Part shown: positions 40,376 to 50,845 of the stretch, one piece after another
Position numbering within the stretch: the stretch's first letter is position 1
Layout of the letters: each line of letters opens with the position of its first letter
Assembly: GCA_009859145.1 (NCBI GenBank)
Contig: VRVR01000064.1
Coordinates: forward strand, 13,253-77,252
Length of the DNA stretch: 64,000 bases
Direction of reading: 5' to 3'
DNA from: Andalucia godoyi
Taxonomy: Eukaryota > Discoba > Jakobea > Jakobida > Andaluciidae
Program-made: the position numbers and the translations under genes
Notes under the pieces: model-generated
What the model saw: only the letters and a program-made list of their open reading frames with translations
Databases searched by the model: none
What the model was told of the DNA's origin: nothing

Positions 40376-40509
40376 AGCTCCGCAGCTGCCGCAACGGGTT
40401 CCGGTGTATTTGTTGTATCCGCCTTTGCAGTTGCTCGCTGTACAGTGCTTGGCTCGCATCCGCTGCAGACGTGCAACTGGTTACCACCACACTTATCACA
40501 AGCTCCCAT
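40258..40509 (-). CDS. Small zinc-ribbon-like protein, hypothetical
   Basis: 83 residues, ATG 40509 to TAA. It starts MGACDKCGGNQLHVCSGC, two CxxC knuckles spaced as in small zinc ribbons, followed by a Thr/Ala-rich linker. Convergent overlap with the plus-strand gene ending at 40375. Confidence 0.45.
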   Translation of the reverse strand: MGACDKCGGNQLHVCSGCEPSTVQRATAKADTTNTPEPVAAAAELQKFVSEARASETVFHCTDNPNALQVSTENELPTCSSIS

Positions 40510-40863
40510 CCCTGCGACTCTTTATTACTTTGCTAGATAACAGACAAAGAAACGTGTAGACCGAGCAAAGGAGGCCAGAACCAAGAAAAATCAGAACAAA
40601 ATGCTTTTTTTAATGTTTGCGGAAAGATTCAGGTGCTTGCCTTTTTAACGACTTTTTTCTGATCAGACGACATTCTACAACTTTGTATGGTGGACGATAA
40701 TGATGAATCCACACGCACAAGCAGATTCGTTCGTTGGTGCGTGCGCTGTTCCTCTTTCATTCCGCTGGTAGCGTCCATTTTGCTTTTGCAGGTTAGAATG
40801 GGGCTCAAAATACGAAGTATTACTGAGCAGAAAATCAATTATGAAAGTCATATGTGCAATTCG

Positions 40864-41127
40864 AAACTCATTTTTACAAATCCGAAAGCAGACCTAGGGA
40901 CGACCAGAACAAGTCATGAGCGAATTGCCATTCGACGGGTTGTGGCGTTCTTCCTTGTTGACCCGTCCAGCCGGATTGTCTTCACCGCAGACGTTGTGCA
41001 TTTGCCACATGCCTTGTTGGATTTCGAAGCAAGGTGCAGGATACGCCTCGGCATGATAGTGGAGCGATCTGCCGCCAAAAAGGACCTGAACGAGGAACTG
41101 TCGCGTAACGTTAAATTTTGCGAGTAT
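40864..41127 (+). pseudogene. 3'-end fragment of a DUF4246 gene
   Basis: Only the last 88 or so codons of the family are present. It starts at the equivalent of KLIFT, keeps RRVVAFFLVDPS, ADVVHLP and AAKKDLNEELS, and loses the terminal His-stop (CEYGRG instead of CEH-stop). An open frame reaches into it from 40687, but the upstream part is unrelated. A truncated copy of the genes at 45034 and 51621. Gene-free DNA on both sides (40510-40863 and 41128-41237) shows nothing else. Confidence 0.75.
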
Positions 41128-41237
41128 GGACGAGGCTGTAAAACGAGCCAGAGCACGATGGAGCCCCCTATATAAGCACATGCCTTGAACGAAGCCAAGC
41201 CTCCCATCGTTCTTTTTCTGGTTATCCTGGTGAATTT

Positions 41238-42410
41238 TCAGAAAGACTCAATGGTAGAATGTGCGTATCCACTTCTTGCGTCGTCGCTGTAAATGACTAC
41301 TTTCGGTTGAGCAACGTACGCTGGTTCAACATGACTCCAGGCAGGTGCTGAAGGATGAGGACCAACCACGGCAGGTGCCTGATGTTGTTGAGAGGGATGG
41401 TACTCGCTGGTAGAAAAGTAAGGATTAGTACTGCCCGCAGTTGTGGGAAATCCGACATCCACTGCCGGCGACTTGGGAATAGCAGAATCTGCAGTCTGTT
41501 GGGTGGTTGGCAGATCCGAGCTATCGATCTTGGGATGCTTGCCACGGTAGACGGAAGACAATTTCAGTGCAATCAGATCAACCAGCAGCGCAACTCCAAA
41601 CATACCGCAAGACGCAGCAGCGAGAGAAAATCCAGGTCCATCACGAATACCCCCATTTCGAGACCCCGAACCGGGCGTAAGGGCGGAAACATTTTGGTTT
41701 GCCTGGTACTGAATCGTGACGCCACACGCAAATACAGCTGCGAGGCAAACCAGCAAGCAGTGAAAGACGAGAAATCTTGACAAGGACACATATGACGCGT
41801 ACTCCCGTTGAGAGTCAGGAACGGTAGCACAGAACTGGCATGCATAAGCCATAAACAACGCCCAAGTAATCGCTGAAAGGACACCAAACACAAGAGAAAA
41901 CACTGCAACAATGTGCAACCCTGCAATCGCATCTCGATACGTTTCGAAGGCAGAACATTGACTGTACCCTGCATCACACACAACTTGAACAAAGTCATTC
42001 CACTTTTTCGCAACATGATTGGTACAAGCACCGGACATGCCAGAGGATGAACAAGTGTCCACATACGCATGGGACAGAGACGCATAAAAGACTCCAAATG
42101 GTGCCGAAGCGTCTCCCAACAACTTGTTCATTAGTTCCACGTAGGTCGCAGACGCAGATGCTGGTGCTAGTTTGCTGTTCGATGTCCCTGATGCTAACCA
42201 CATCACCTCGTATGAAGGAGGGAAAGCGGCAAGGCCTATGCAAATGGTTGCCGGGACTGTGAAGAGAAAAAGAAACATTGTGGTTAGAGTGATGCAAGAC
42301 TGGTAAGGCTGCCCAAGAAATCCTGCTCTTCCCGGTCGATGTTGGCTTGGAAATGCAGCAGAGGACGCACCCGAATGACCGCTTCCATGAGAAGGAGGAG
42401 GAGCACGCAT
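41238..42410 (-). CDS. Four-span membrane protein with Cys-containing outer loop
   Basis: 390 residues, ATG 42410 to TGA. Four hydrophobic spans are visible: TTMFLFLFTVPATICIGLA (about 43-62), GLHIVAVFSLVFGVLSAITW (about 165-190), FLVFHCLLVCLAAVFACGV (about 213-231) and SLAAASCGMFGVALLVDLIAL (about 258-278). The loop between spans 1 and 2 carries four or five Cys, the layout of claudin/SUR7/PMP22-like tetraspans. The cytosolic tail is Pro/Ser/Gln-rich. Probable plasma-membrane protein; exact family not identified. Confidence 0.75.
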   Translation of the reverse strand: MRAPPPSHGSGHSGASSAAFPSQHRPGRAGFLGQPYQSCITLTTMFLFLFTVPATICIGLAAFPPSYEVMWLASGTSNSKLAPASASATYVELMNKLLGDASAPFGVFYASLSHAYVDTCSSSGMSGACTNHVAKKWNDFVQVVCDAGYSQCSAFETYRDAIAGLHIVAVFSLVFGVLSAITWALFMAYACQFCATVPDSQREYASYVSLSRFLVFHCLLVCLAAVFACGVTIQYQANQNVSALTPGSGSRNGGIRDGPGFSLAAASCGMFGVALLVDLIALKLSSVYRGKHPKIDSSDLPTTQQTADSAIPKSPAVDVGFPTTAGSTNPYFSTSEYHPSQQHQAPAVVGPHPSAPAWSHVEPAYVAQPKVVIYSDDARSGYAHSTIESF

Positions 42411-42652
42411 GTCTTTTCAGCAAAATGGAAAAGTCGAGTAGCTGAAACCTCGGGAATCGGAGTCAAGGCCAGCGAAATGCAGAGTGTGCATATTTTTAGT
42501 GGGAATCAAGCATCGACTTGACCCGAGTTTGCGTCTGCTCGAACCCAAACATCCCGATTCGAGAAATTTGGCTTTCTTCTTCCACTCTCCATTTTTTCAT
42601 TCTTCTTTTACCCTTCTTTGATTACAAATTCTCTTTACCATAGCGCTGACTG

Positions 42653-44606
42653 ATGAGTTCGGCTGATCGAAATGCCGAAATTCAGAAGTTGCTACTGCAG
42701 ATAGAGCAGTTACAACGGGAAACCCAACTGATTTAGTCTGAACGAGAACAGCTGCAACGGGAAAGTGACGCCCTATCCTAGCAGGAAGACAAGAATACGT
42801 TGGCTGAGCCCACTCTGGAGCAACTGCGCCAAGTTACGGAGACTGCACGGGAAGAAACAAGGAAGGCGAATGAAGGACTAAGGAAGTCGAAGGACGGGCT
42901 GAAAAAGATGAAAATCGAGAAGTTTCTCTCCAACCCGTCACACACGTTGCTGGATGGTACGCATCGTCGAGAGGATTCATGGATTATCTTTATCGAAATG
43001 AAATTTCGTTTAAAGACATGTTTCCGTCTCTTTCCGTGCCTCCAAACAGGGACGATTTCCATGCTTTGTGGAACGAATTGGTGGGGAAGCTTCCATTGGA
43101 TGTGGGCTCCGAACCGCTTCTTCAAGAGCAATTTCGGGTATTCGTTTCTCAGTTTCTCTCTCAGCATGGCAACATGCATCTAGCAGATTTCTCGCGAAGC
43201 GAACTCTATGGGATGCGCAGGAAAGAGGAGTTGCTTCTTTGCAAAGATCGTCTGGCCCTGCAACGTCCCGCGTATCCTACATTGGGTCTCGTCGGTGTGT
43301 GTGGCGCATCAGCTGGGCACGACGGAGGATCCCAATCGAAGAAACCCGAGGCTCTGACGCATGTAACCCGCCGATTTACCAGCATCTTTAAACAATCTGG
43401 TCTGTGTCGCCGTTTATTCTGGGGATTCGTGTACAACCGAATTTTATTGTGTTTCTGCGCTTGCACATTCTCGATAGGGGGTCCAGCTGGGACTACGAAA
43501 TGCAACGCACCGCACCGATTGCGCTCGAAGGGGACGGGTTGAAGGGACTATGTTTTCTGATGTCCAGCGATCCGCATGCCTTGTGCAGGTGGGATGGTGC
43601 GCCGCCACGAACAGTCTCTGCACTGTCCTTGGACATCGTGAGCTCATTGTCCGTTTCTCCGAGACTGGAATTGACGGGAATGCTGCAGCGTGCACCAGTC
43701 CATGGAGTTGGGCTGCTGGATGACGTGGAATTGGCGATCGCGATGCTTGACACGACGATTTCTGTTGTGGTCAAGTGCTTTCCGACATCGGAGCAATCGG
43801 AATGGACGACCGAAAAGGGTGCGCTCGAAGAACTGTCGAAAATCGACTGGGGCCTTCATCGCTTCTGGGTGCCGTCGCTCCTGCATTCTGAACAGTCCGG
43901 TCACGGAGCTCTTGTATGCATGGCGCCCGTTGGAGTTCCGCTGCAGCTCGTTTCGTCTTGCTCGAATCGAGCTCTGGTTTTCTGCACAGAACTTTGTACC
44001 AACTAACCAGCATCATACATCAGTGCCATCAGCATGGCATACATCACCTGGACTTCTGCCCCGCAGAATGTAGTGTTGTTGGAGGGTGCGCAATGTGAAT
44101 TTCAGTTTCCCATTTGTTTGTTTGACTGGGCCGGTGCATCGTTGGTGCAAAAGCTCGACAGAAAGGAGTTCCATTACCACCCCGTGTTTTCTCCTGAGTG
44201 GTTGTGGCTTGATTGGGTTCTAACCGATGAGCAGCGGCTACTCGTGTGTCTGCAGCAGGCTTTGCTCACGGTGTTCTACCTGGCAATCGGCGACGTCCTC
44301 TCGTGGCTGCCGCCGGTGGCTGGTTACTTGAAAACATCGACTCGTCGTGCGGCACATACCTCGGTGGATATGCTGCCTGAGCTGTTTGAAATCCGAGAGC
44401 ATAATATTCGCGATGTACTGAACCAGTCGATCACAATTCCTGCATTGGACACAGAGGAGCAGAGGCCCCTTCGTTCCTTTTTGCAGCAACTGCATCAGGA
44501 GTTCCCCAGTTTGTTTGAGCGCGGAGAAAAATGCAGCGCAGATGCATCACTGTTGAGCCGGCTATTCGTGTTTTGTGCTACCCACAAGACAGTAAAAATG
44601 CAGTGA
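42653..44606 (+). pseudogene. Coiled-coil / kinase-like gene relic with stops and frameshifts
   Basis: A coiled-coil start (MSSADRNAEIQKLL) is broken by TAG at 42734-42736 and 42779-42781, both in a Gln/Glu-rich heptad region. Coding sequence moves to another frame near 42960 (GFMDYLYRNEISFKDMF), to a third near 43450 and stays there to 44003. It dips for about 65 bases into the frame that gives HQCHQHGIHHLDFCP, a kinase catalytic loop, and returns with QNVVLLEG and CLFDWAG, which mimic the N and DFG positions. Stop at 44604-44606. At least four lesions argue for a pseudogene; the kinase assignment is from the loop region only. Confidence 0.5.
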
Positions 44607-45033
44607 TTTCTTTTTGGGATGTTGGTTGCAGGCAACGAGCACACGTCACATGCGAATTCTGTATTTTAATTCTTTGTAAAGACGCTGCCAGTTGGTGGTT
44701 GCTACAGAGCACGTCACCGAATGCACTAAGCATAGTAGACCGGGATGGCTTGTTGTAAAGAAGACCTGCAGCTGCTGACCAGCGGACATATCGGCCAGTG
44801 AAACCACTTCGTTTCGCCAACCAGTCGAGAAGACAACGGCAAAAAGCAAACCAGTAAAAGAAAAAAAGCAGCTGCTGTGAAACTGCATTTTCTAGCAACT
44901 TGAACTTCGTGAGTTTTCTCCAACTTTTCGTGTTTGGCTTTCCGAAAACGCAGTTAGCCACCGTCTTATCCGCCAACAGCAGAATAACATTAAGTGCCGA
45001 TGCAAACATTCACTCACTCCATCCTTTGCGATC
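44607..45033. other. Intergenic, nothing recognised
   Basis: Upstream spacer of the first DUF4246 gene. No motif or conserved frame seen. Confidence 0.35.
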
Positions 45034-46608
45034 ATGACCCCATCCTGGAAGCCGTTGTGCGAATCGATCAAACTGCTGCGAACAGATCGTTTTCGCCGTT
45101 TTGTCGACATTCTTCGGCTGCAAAAATTGCCGTTTGTGTGGGAGGCCGTGGACCTTGCGTTACAAACGCGTGCGAAAACGGACAGTGCGTCCAATGCGCT
45201 CGCGGCTCTTCAACAAGAAACCGATGAGCGCTCTTTGAATCCGTTACCGGGCATTCAGTTACATTTGAGCATGCGTGTCCTCGAAGAAGACCGGAAGTTC
45301 GTGGAAGACAACATGTTTGCAGAAACTCGCGAAAAAGACAAGTTTTGGATGCGAAATTTTGGAGCCGGAAGTACTCTGTTAACGCTGGAGTATGGGTGGG
45401 AACGGGGCATCTTCGACACCCTGATGCATGACGAAAAGGAAACACCCGAAGGTGTGGTGCACCACACCGGGTGCATATCCAAAGCAGATCTCGGATCCTT
45501 GAATACTGCGATTGATGCTTTTCGCGACCGGGGCTCTGTCGCGGACTATCATCCAGGGTCTGGGAATCGCGTTCGCAACATTCTGCATCCCAGTCTGTTT
45601 CCGTACATCACAAAGGCGGAAACACCAAGTGAAAGAGAGACATACGCAGGACAGATGGAGGTCAAACCAGGGACCATTCGCACTCCTGAGCGAGAACACG
45701 GAGCAGAAAACGACGATTTTGGCCGCGTCTATCGAAGGTCGCGATACCAGTGGATGCCCTCTGAAGTGCATGTAGACGACGACGGAGTGCCAAAGTTTGC
45801 CTCCCCTGTGAATGGAGTGGATCCCCAGCGCGATGCTGACGTACAGCGCTGTCTAGAGTCGGTGCTGGCCCTGGCGATTCCAGCGTGGGAGCATGTTCTT
45901 GGATACACGAAATCGATGCACTGGACCGACTATCAGACGGCACCTGGCAGCTGGCAGTTGCGTGGGAACCATGAGCTCGTCAGTGAACCTGTATCCTTGC
46001 GTGGCAAGCGGCTGCAAGTCATCCCCAAGATCGCAGACATTCAGTTGAAGGAACGCGATGACATTCACGAAGGGGTCTGGCACGTGGAAGGCCTTTCACA
46101 CGAACGAATTGTTGCCACTGCGCTTGCGTATCTGCGAAAAGATGAAAAGATGCAAGATGGATCTTTGCTGTTTCGGCGCTCATTCACCACCGACGAGACA
46201 AGTTTCGTGGCATGGAGCAGTCGGCAAGACGAAGCTGCCACATCACCACTGCTGTCTGCAGGCCTCATTCCGCTGGGCAAGCTCACTCCAAATGCAGGTG
46301 ACCTCGTTGCATTTCCCAACAGCCATCAGCACAAACTGGAGCCCATCTTTACGAGTGCGAGCAAATGGGAAGCCAGTGCAAATACCAGTGGCCTTACACG
46401 AACTGTCACTCGACGGGTTGTAGCATTCTTCCTTGTTGACCCGTCCAATCCGATTGTCTCCACCGCAGACGTTGTGCACTTGCCGGACACTATGCTGAGC
46501 TACGAAGCAAGGTGTCGGATTCGCCTCGCGATGATGGCGGAGCGATCTGCTGCAAAGAAGGACCTGAACGAGGAACTTTCGCACAATTTTAACTTTTGCG
46601 AGCATTGA
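45034..46608 (+). CDS. DUF4246 family protein, copy 1
   Basis: 524 residues, ATG to TGA, single exon. It matches the fungal/protist DUF4246 pattern: RYQWMPSEV near 235, an EHVLGYTKSMHW stretch, VWHVEGLSHERIVA with His 350 and Glu 352, then NSHQHKLE (His 431/433), RRVVAFFLVDPSNPIVSTAD and AAKKDLNEEL. The H-x-E ... H layout and the beta-rich C-terminal half suggest a double-stranded beta-helix oxygenase-like fold with bound metal; the family's activity is not established to my knowledge. It is the best-preserved of four local copies, with closest similarity to the fragment at 53578. Confidence 0.85.
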   Translation: MTPSWKPLCESIKLLRTDRFRRFVDILRLQKLPFVWEAVDLALQTRAKTDSASNALAALQQETDERSLNPLPGIQLHLSMRVLEEDRKFVEDNMFAETREKDKFWMRNFGAGSTLLTLEYGWERGIFDTLMHDEKETPEGVVHHTGCISKADLGSLNTAIDAFRDRGSVADYHPGSGNRVRNILHPSLFPYITKAETPSERETYAGQMEVKPGTIRTPEREHGAENDDFGRVYRRSRYQWMPSEVHVDDDGVPKFASPVNGVDPQRDADVQRCLESVLALAIPAWEHVLGYTKSMHWTDYQTAPGSWQLRGNHELVSEPVSLRGKRLQVIPKIADIQLKERDDIHEGVWHVEGLSHERIVATALAYLRKDEKMQDGSLLFRRSFTTDETSFVAWSSRQDEAATSPLLSAGLIPLGKLTPNAGDLVAFPNSHQHKLEPIFTSASKWEASANTSGLTRTVTRRVVAFFLVDPSNPIVSTADVVHLPDTMLSYEARCRIRLAMMAERSAAKKDLNEELSHNFNFCEH

Positions 46609-46646
46609 CAAGGAGTAAACAATCCAGAGGATGGTGGAAGGTAAAT

Positions 46647-47287
46647 TTAATCATTCGTCGGATCCTGTTTTGTCTCTGCATACGTAGCCATATCGCCACT
46701 CTCTGAATACAGCACCCGAGCGTTCTCGTGGGCGCTGAATGTGCGCAAACAGTCGCTCCTTTGTATAAATGTAATGTTTGATAATTCGCTCAAAATCGTT
46801 TCATCGGACTCCTCATTCTCAATCTTGCATGCTCTGCGTAATCGCAAGCCTTGGCTGTACAAAACATCAATAGAGTAGGAACAATCATCTTTTTAATCAA
46901 TCAATCCGATGAAAGGCCTGAATGTTTCTCTGATGTACCTGCGTAATCTCAGGCGTCTGATTTTCAGCTTTGGTCAGAGTAACACCGACCAACATGTGTG
47001 AACGTGAGCTCCTACAAGCGTAGAGTCGTTGAGCAGAGCAATCTCTTACATCAAGCGCTTCTTGTAATTCAAATGGAATTCACGCATGTAGAAAAGAAAC
47101 ATGCACGAAGCATGCTTGGAGTCGTCAACTGCGCCTCGGTCGGGGTCTGGATCTGCGTCCGGGGATCTAGTAGCTGCATTCGTTCCTCTGGAGTCGGCAC
47201 AGCGGTTCCTGCGAAGTATTTACAAATGAATCTTGCAAACAATTGGTGCTTACCGCAAAAAGATCTCCATATCTTGATCTGCCACAT
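46647..47287 (-). CDS. Spliced hypothetical gene, five small exons
   Basis: Exons 47287-47254, 47208-47107, 47060-47050, 46967-46939 and 46854-46647 join in one frame to 127 residues (stop TAA). The introns are 45, 46, 82 and 84 nt; the donors include gtaagc, gtaaga and gtacat, and the acceptors read cgcag, caag, aaag and acag. Exon 3 would be a micro-exon of 11 nt. The protein has a Pro/Thr-rich N-terminal part (VPTPEERMQLLDPRTQ), a basic helix (KIRRLRLRSQ) and a Ser/Glu/Asp-rich end. No family recognised. Consistent phases across four introns support the model; the true start may lie further upstream. Confidence 0.45.
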
Positions 47288-47579
47288 CCATTTCTAAATT
47301 CGTTCTTCCGTGAATATTACTTTTTATCAAGGTTCAAGAGGAACAGCAAGATGCTGATTCCCGAAACGCAAGCACCAAAGAATTCGCATGGACCGTAGAT
47401 CTCCAGAAACTTCGAACCCGTCGATTTTTCTCACGGACTTTGTCTTGCGTGATCTTCCACCTCTCTCCCCAGGAACTCGAATAGTTTATGCATCAACGTT
47501 TCTGTTTTTTTCTGTTTTTTCTCAGCGCAGACAACTACGTAGTGCTCAGACATAACGACAGGACGAACGAGAATATGAA

Positions 47580-48521
47580 ATGATGCCGGCGTTAGCTTCC
47601 GACTTTTCCGTTGTTGCAATCTCTAGCACTCCAGGTAGTGTTAGAAACAATGAAAATGTAACTCCAGTGTCCATTTCGGCTGGACAGTTGATCATAGATG
47701 CTCTTTCGCATTCGCTTGGCATCACCGAGTACTCCTCTACTGATGGCATCTTTCTATGCAAGCACTCGTGTTCCGAGTCTATTCTTCGTTCGCTGAATGA
47801 AGCTTCTGCTCTGCTGTGCCGACACTTTGAGATTATTTCGGAAGGCAACCGGATGTCTTTGGAATCATGCAAACTTCAAGGCCTTGCTATCGATGCCGTG
47901 CAAATCCCGTCGCTGTTTGTGCCTGCTGCTGCCGACGGTTGGCTATACGTTTATACCAATGTGGACCCTCGAAAGAAAGAAGCCAAGAAAGCATTAGAGC
48001 GGTCGCAGATTGAAGATGCGCTGCAGCGGCTTGCGCCTTTTCTCGTTGAGGCTCATCCTTGTTTTTCTCCCAATCTGCCTTCCTTGCCTCCTGTGCTGCA
48101 ATTTTTGCTCACGATCAGAGATGGGTTGCAGTTAACCGCCGCCAGCGGAAATGCCGCGTACATGGCACGTCTTTTCTCCTGTGACAAGATGCTGGAATTG
48201 ACTCAATACATGCGTGACAGTGGCCAGTTCATTTTATTCGGTGACGGTGATGATGAACCACTTGTGTTTCCCGAGATAATTCAACAGGATTGCGTAGCCA
48301 TTGGTGGTGATTATGACTCACCAGTATTCTTGTTGAATACTCGTAAAGGAGACATTGGAGAAGGATCTGTTTTGTGGTGGGACTTGTCATGTTGTGAAGT
48401 GTATTATGTTGCGCCGAATTTGGGATCCTTTCTTCAGAGTGCGGTGCCTCATTTGGAGAGGTTGGCTAGCAAGGAAGATTCAAAATGTTTCATTCTTTAT
48501 TATTTAATGCGCGACTGCTGA
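47580..48521 (+). CDS. SMI1/KNR4 (SUKH)-like protein
   Basis: 313 residues, ATG to TGA. The C-terminal 110 residues follow the SUKH pattern: FILFGDGDDEPLVFPE, a Cys/Gly turn, VFLLNTRKGDIGEGSVLWW, then SFLQSAVPHLERL. The N-terminal 170 residues are helical and unrecognised. SUKH proteins serve as protein-binding modules, in fungi in cell-wall signalling and in bacteria as immunity proteins; which use applies here is unknown. It sits divergent from the spliced gene at 46647-47287 across a 292-bp spacer. Confidence 0.6.
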   Translation: MMPALASDFSVVAISSTPGSVRNNENVTPVSISAGQLIIDALSHSLGITEYSSTDGIFLCKHSCSESILRSLNEASALLCRHFEIISEGNRMSLESCKLQGLAIDAVQIPSLFVPAAADGWLYVYTNVDPRKKEAKKALERSQIEDALQRLAPFLVEAHPCFSPNLPSLPPVLQFLLTIRDGLQLTAASGNAAYMARLFSCDKMLELTQYMRDSGQFILFGDGDDEPLVFPEIIQQDCVAIGGDYDSPVFLLNTRKGDIGEGSVLWWDLSCCEVYYVAPNLGSFLQSAVPHLERLASKEDSKCFILYYLMRDC

Positions 48522-49149
48522 ATCGTCTGTCGTCCATGTTTTTGTTTTCTTTGCTGTCATGGTTCGAAAGTGTCTTCAACAGTAATGCTGCTTCTCGACA
48601 ATGAATGAGTTGTTCATCTGTACCTTACGACGAAGGCACCTCGAATGCACGGAGTTCAGTCAGTCGGCAGAGAACTCCGAGTGGTAGTGACATACTGTGT
48701 TCATGCTTTTGCATAAACGATGCGCCACCCCGGTAATTGGCCGGCCGAATGGAATCGTGTTGTTTCGGACCACAAAACAAGGAATGAATAAGCGCTGATG
48801 AACATACGGCGTTGAAAACAAGGAAAACGACTATATGGGGTCATGCTTCCCACCACGCAGAAGCTCTAACTCGGAAGGGCCGTGAATTTGTTAACCCTGG
48901 AAGACATTTTGCCGCCGCAATCCGCATCAACGGACAGTTGCAGCAGCCAAATGCACACCCATCCATCGCGCTGTTCAGACAAGATGCTTCTTCCATCGCC
49001 TTTTCTTCTTTATAACATCTTCGTTCCAGTTATTCTTTTCTTAAAGTTGTTGTCGGTACTCCATGACGATACACGTCCATAATGATGTATGGTCGTGGAT
49101 TATTCTTGAGCTGCATGCCATGGCCCTTGCAGATGTGTGCTCTGCTGAG
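48522..49149. other. Intergenic or unresolved exons
   Basis: Precedes a probable terminal exon. A frame at 48903-49040 (LTLEDILPPQSAST) may be an upstream exon, but I could not link it with consistent splice phases. Confidence 0.3.
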
Positions 49150-49454
49150 GGGCAACCCCACATAGTCTCGTTTCCGATATATCGACTTCCAACAATCCTG
49201 CTGCTTGTGGGTTGACGATTCTGCATGCAGACTATTGTCGTGCCGATCGTCCTCACGAGTGTTTCAGTGCGACTTGGCGCGTGCGCAATCTCGTCGACAT
49301 CGACCACATTTCATTTTCCGGAGATCACAGCCACCAGCTTGGCGAAGATCCATTCTTCGGGATCGTGAACGTGCTTTTTATCGAATACAAACACAAGGGC
49401 GATGTGAAACAAGTCTTGATTCCAGAGGGCACCGCAATGACTATTCCTGCATAA
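49150..49454 (+). CDS. Probable terminal exon of an unidentified small gene
   Basis: The frame is open after a candidate acceptor (gctgag, ending at 49149) and closes at TAA 49452-49454, encoding about 100 residues with protein-like composition (DYCRADRPHECFSATWRVRN, FSGDHSHQLGEDPFFGI, VLFIEYKHKG). No ATG precedes it in frame after the stop at 49146-49148, so an upstream exon is needed. Unknown function. The following DNA to 49975 shows only a T-run at 49461-49472. Confidence 0.35.
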
Positions 49455-49975
49455 AATCTGTTTTTTTTTTTTGACGCATGTTTAGTTTGTAAAGGCAGCG
49501 ACCAATGCGATTTTGAATTTTGTTACTGCAGATGACAGTGAAACACGACCAAGTGCTCATACTTTGCGGAACTTTGTCTTCCGGATTCAGATCCTGGAGG
49601 AATTCGATCATGGGGGATCAAAAGACTGCATATCGAGCAGGTCACGTTGCATCGGGTCGCCCAATGCGGATGCTGATCGCATCTGCGGCGAGTAAAGACC
49701 TGTTTTCGGTCGTTCGGATAATTTTTTGCTTGTTTGTGTAAGCAATGTGAGCGGAGTGCTCGTGCATGAGCTGGAAGACAATTTGCCGCAATACGTCTTG
49801 TGAACGGCGGTGCATAAGGTAAGGTCGGACCGTTTTGACAAGGGAATTTTCACCGGAGCGGGTTTACTTTGAAGATTTTCGGAGCTGCTGTTGTCCATTT
49901 CGAAGGCGTTCAGACACGGTTGATTTCTTCTAGATGTTGCCATTTTTTCACATTTGAATCTTTGAACCAGAACAT

Positions 49976-50845
49976 ATGGTTCGTGAGTTGAAGCATGCGA
50001 TGCTGGATACCAATGGGGACTATCGCAAGTACAGAACAAACCCAAAGTTCCGCGGCGGCTGGTTCCTCGATTGTTTCAATCCCATCGAGTACTATGAGTA
50101 CGCCAAAAGCGGGCAACTAGCTCTTTATGCCGCTGTTCAGCTGGCGGTCCTGATTCTTCTGTACGTGTTCTTCTTCTCGACCATTTCCACAGATTCGTGG
50201 TACGGCATGGCGTTCTTTATTGCAGTCATTCTTCGACTGATTGTGAACCTGACCACGTACAATCCGCTCCACATCTTGTTTCGCAGATGGCGACTCTTGC
50301 AGTATGCGGGTCCGATGGTGACCCCCGAGAATTACATGGCACAAGAATTTCAAGTCGCGATATTCGAACGGTACTCGCGCTGGATTGACTGGTTCTGGAT
50401 CATTCTCTCCAAGAGCAAGCTGCTGCGAGTGCTGTACACTCTGTGGATGCTGTTCTTCTTCGTCGTCACCGGGATGAGCATTATTCTTGGAATGACGGAG
50501 AAGTCCGACAACCTCAAGTTCCTGTGGCTCATTCTGCCGGTGGCGGATTTCGTCATCTCGTCGCTCCGTCTGGGAAGCGCGGGAGCTGTGGAGCGCAACG
50601 AAGAACCATTTGACCTTCTTGGAGAGTACTCTGTATCCAAAACGGTGCAGATCTCGAGCAACTCCACCCTGACAACCACATACACTGATGCTCAAGTCTA
50701 CTTTCTCGATTCGGTGACATTGTACAATCCAAATGGTGGGAACACGCGTCTCGGAAGTTCAGACGCCCAAGTATCTGACACTGCCGGCATCGAAATGCAT
50801 CCGCCACCGCATTCACAAGGAACTGGAGCCTCCTCTGCATGGTAG
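49976..50845 (+). CDS. Multi-span membrane protein, hypothetical
   Basis: 289 residues, ATG to TAG. Four hydrophobic spans: LALYAAVQLAVLILLYVFFF (about 47-67), MAFFIAVILRLIVNL (about 77-92), LYTLWMLFFFVVTGMSIILG (about 153-172) and LKFLWLILPVADFVISSL (about 181-198). An amphipathic, Trp-rich link (RYSRWIDWFWIIL) precedes span 3. The C-terminal 90 residues are polar and Thr/Ser/Asn-rich. No family recognised; likely endomembrane or plasma membrane. Confidence 0.7.
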   Translation: MVRELKHAMLDTNGDYRKYRTNPKFRGGWFLDCFNPIEYYEYAKSGQLALYAAVQLAVLILLYVFFFSTISTDSWYGMAFFIAVILRLIVNLTTYNPLHILFRRWRLLQYAGPMVTPENYMAQEFQVAIFERYSRWIDWFWIILSKSKLLRVLYTLWMLFFFVVTGMSIILGMTEKSDNLKFLWLILPVADFVISSLRLGSAGAVERNEEPFDLLGEYSVSKTVQISSNSTLTTTYTDAQVYFLDSVTLYNPNGGNTRLGSSDAQVSDTAGIEMHPPPHSQGTGASSAW

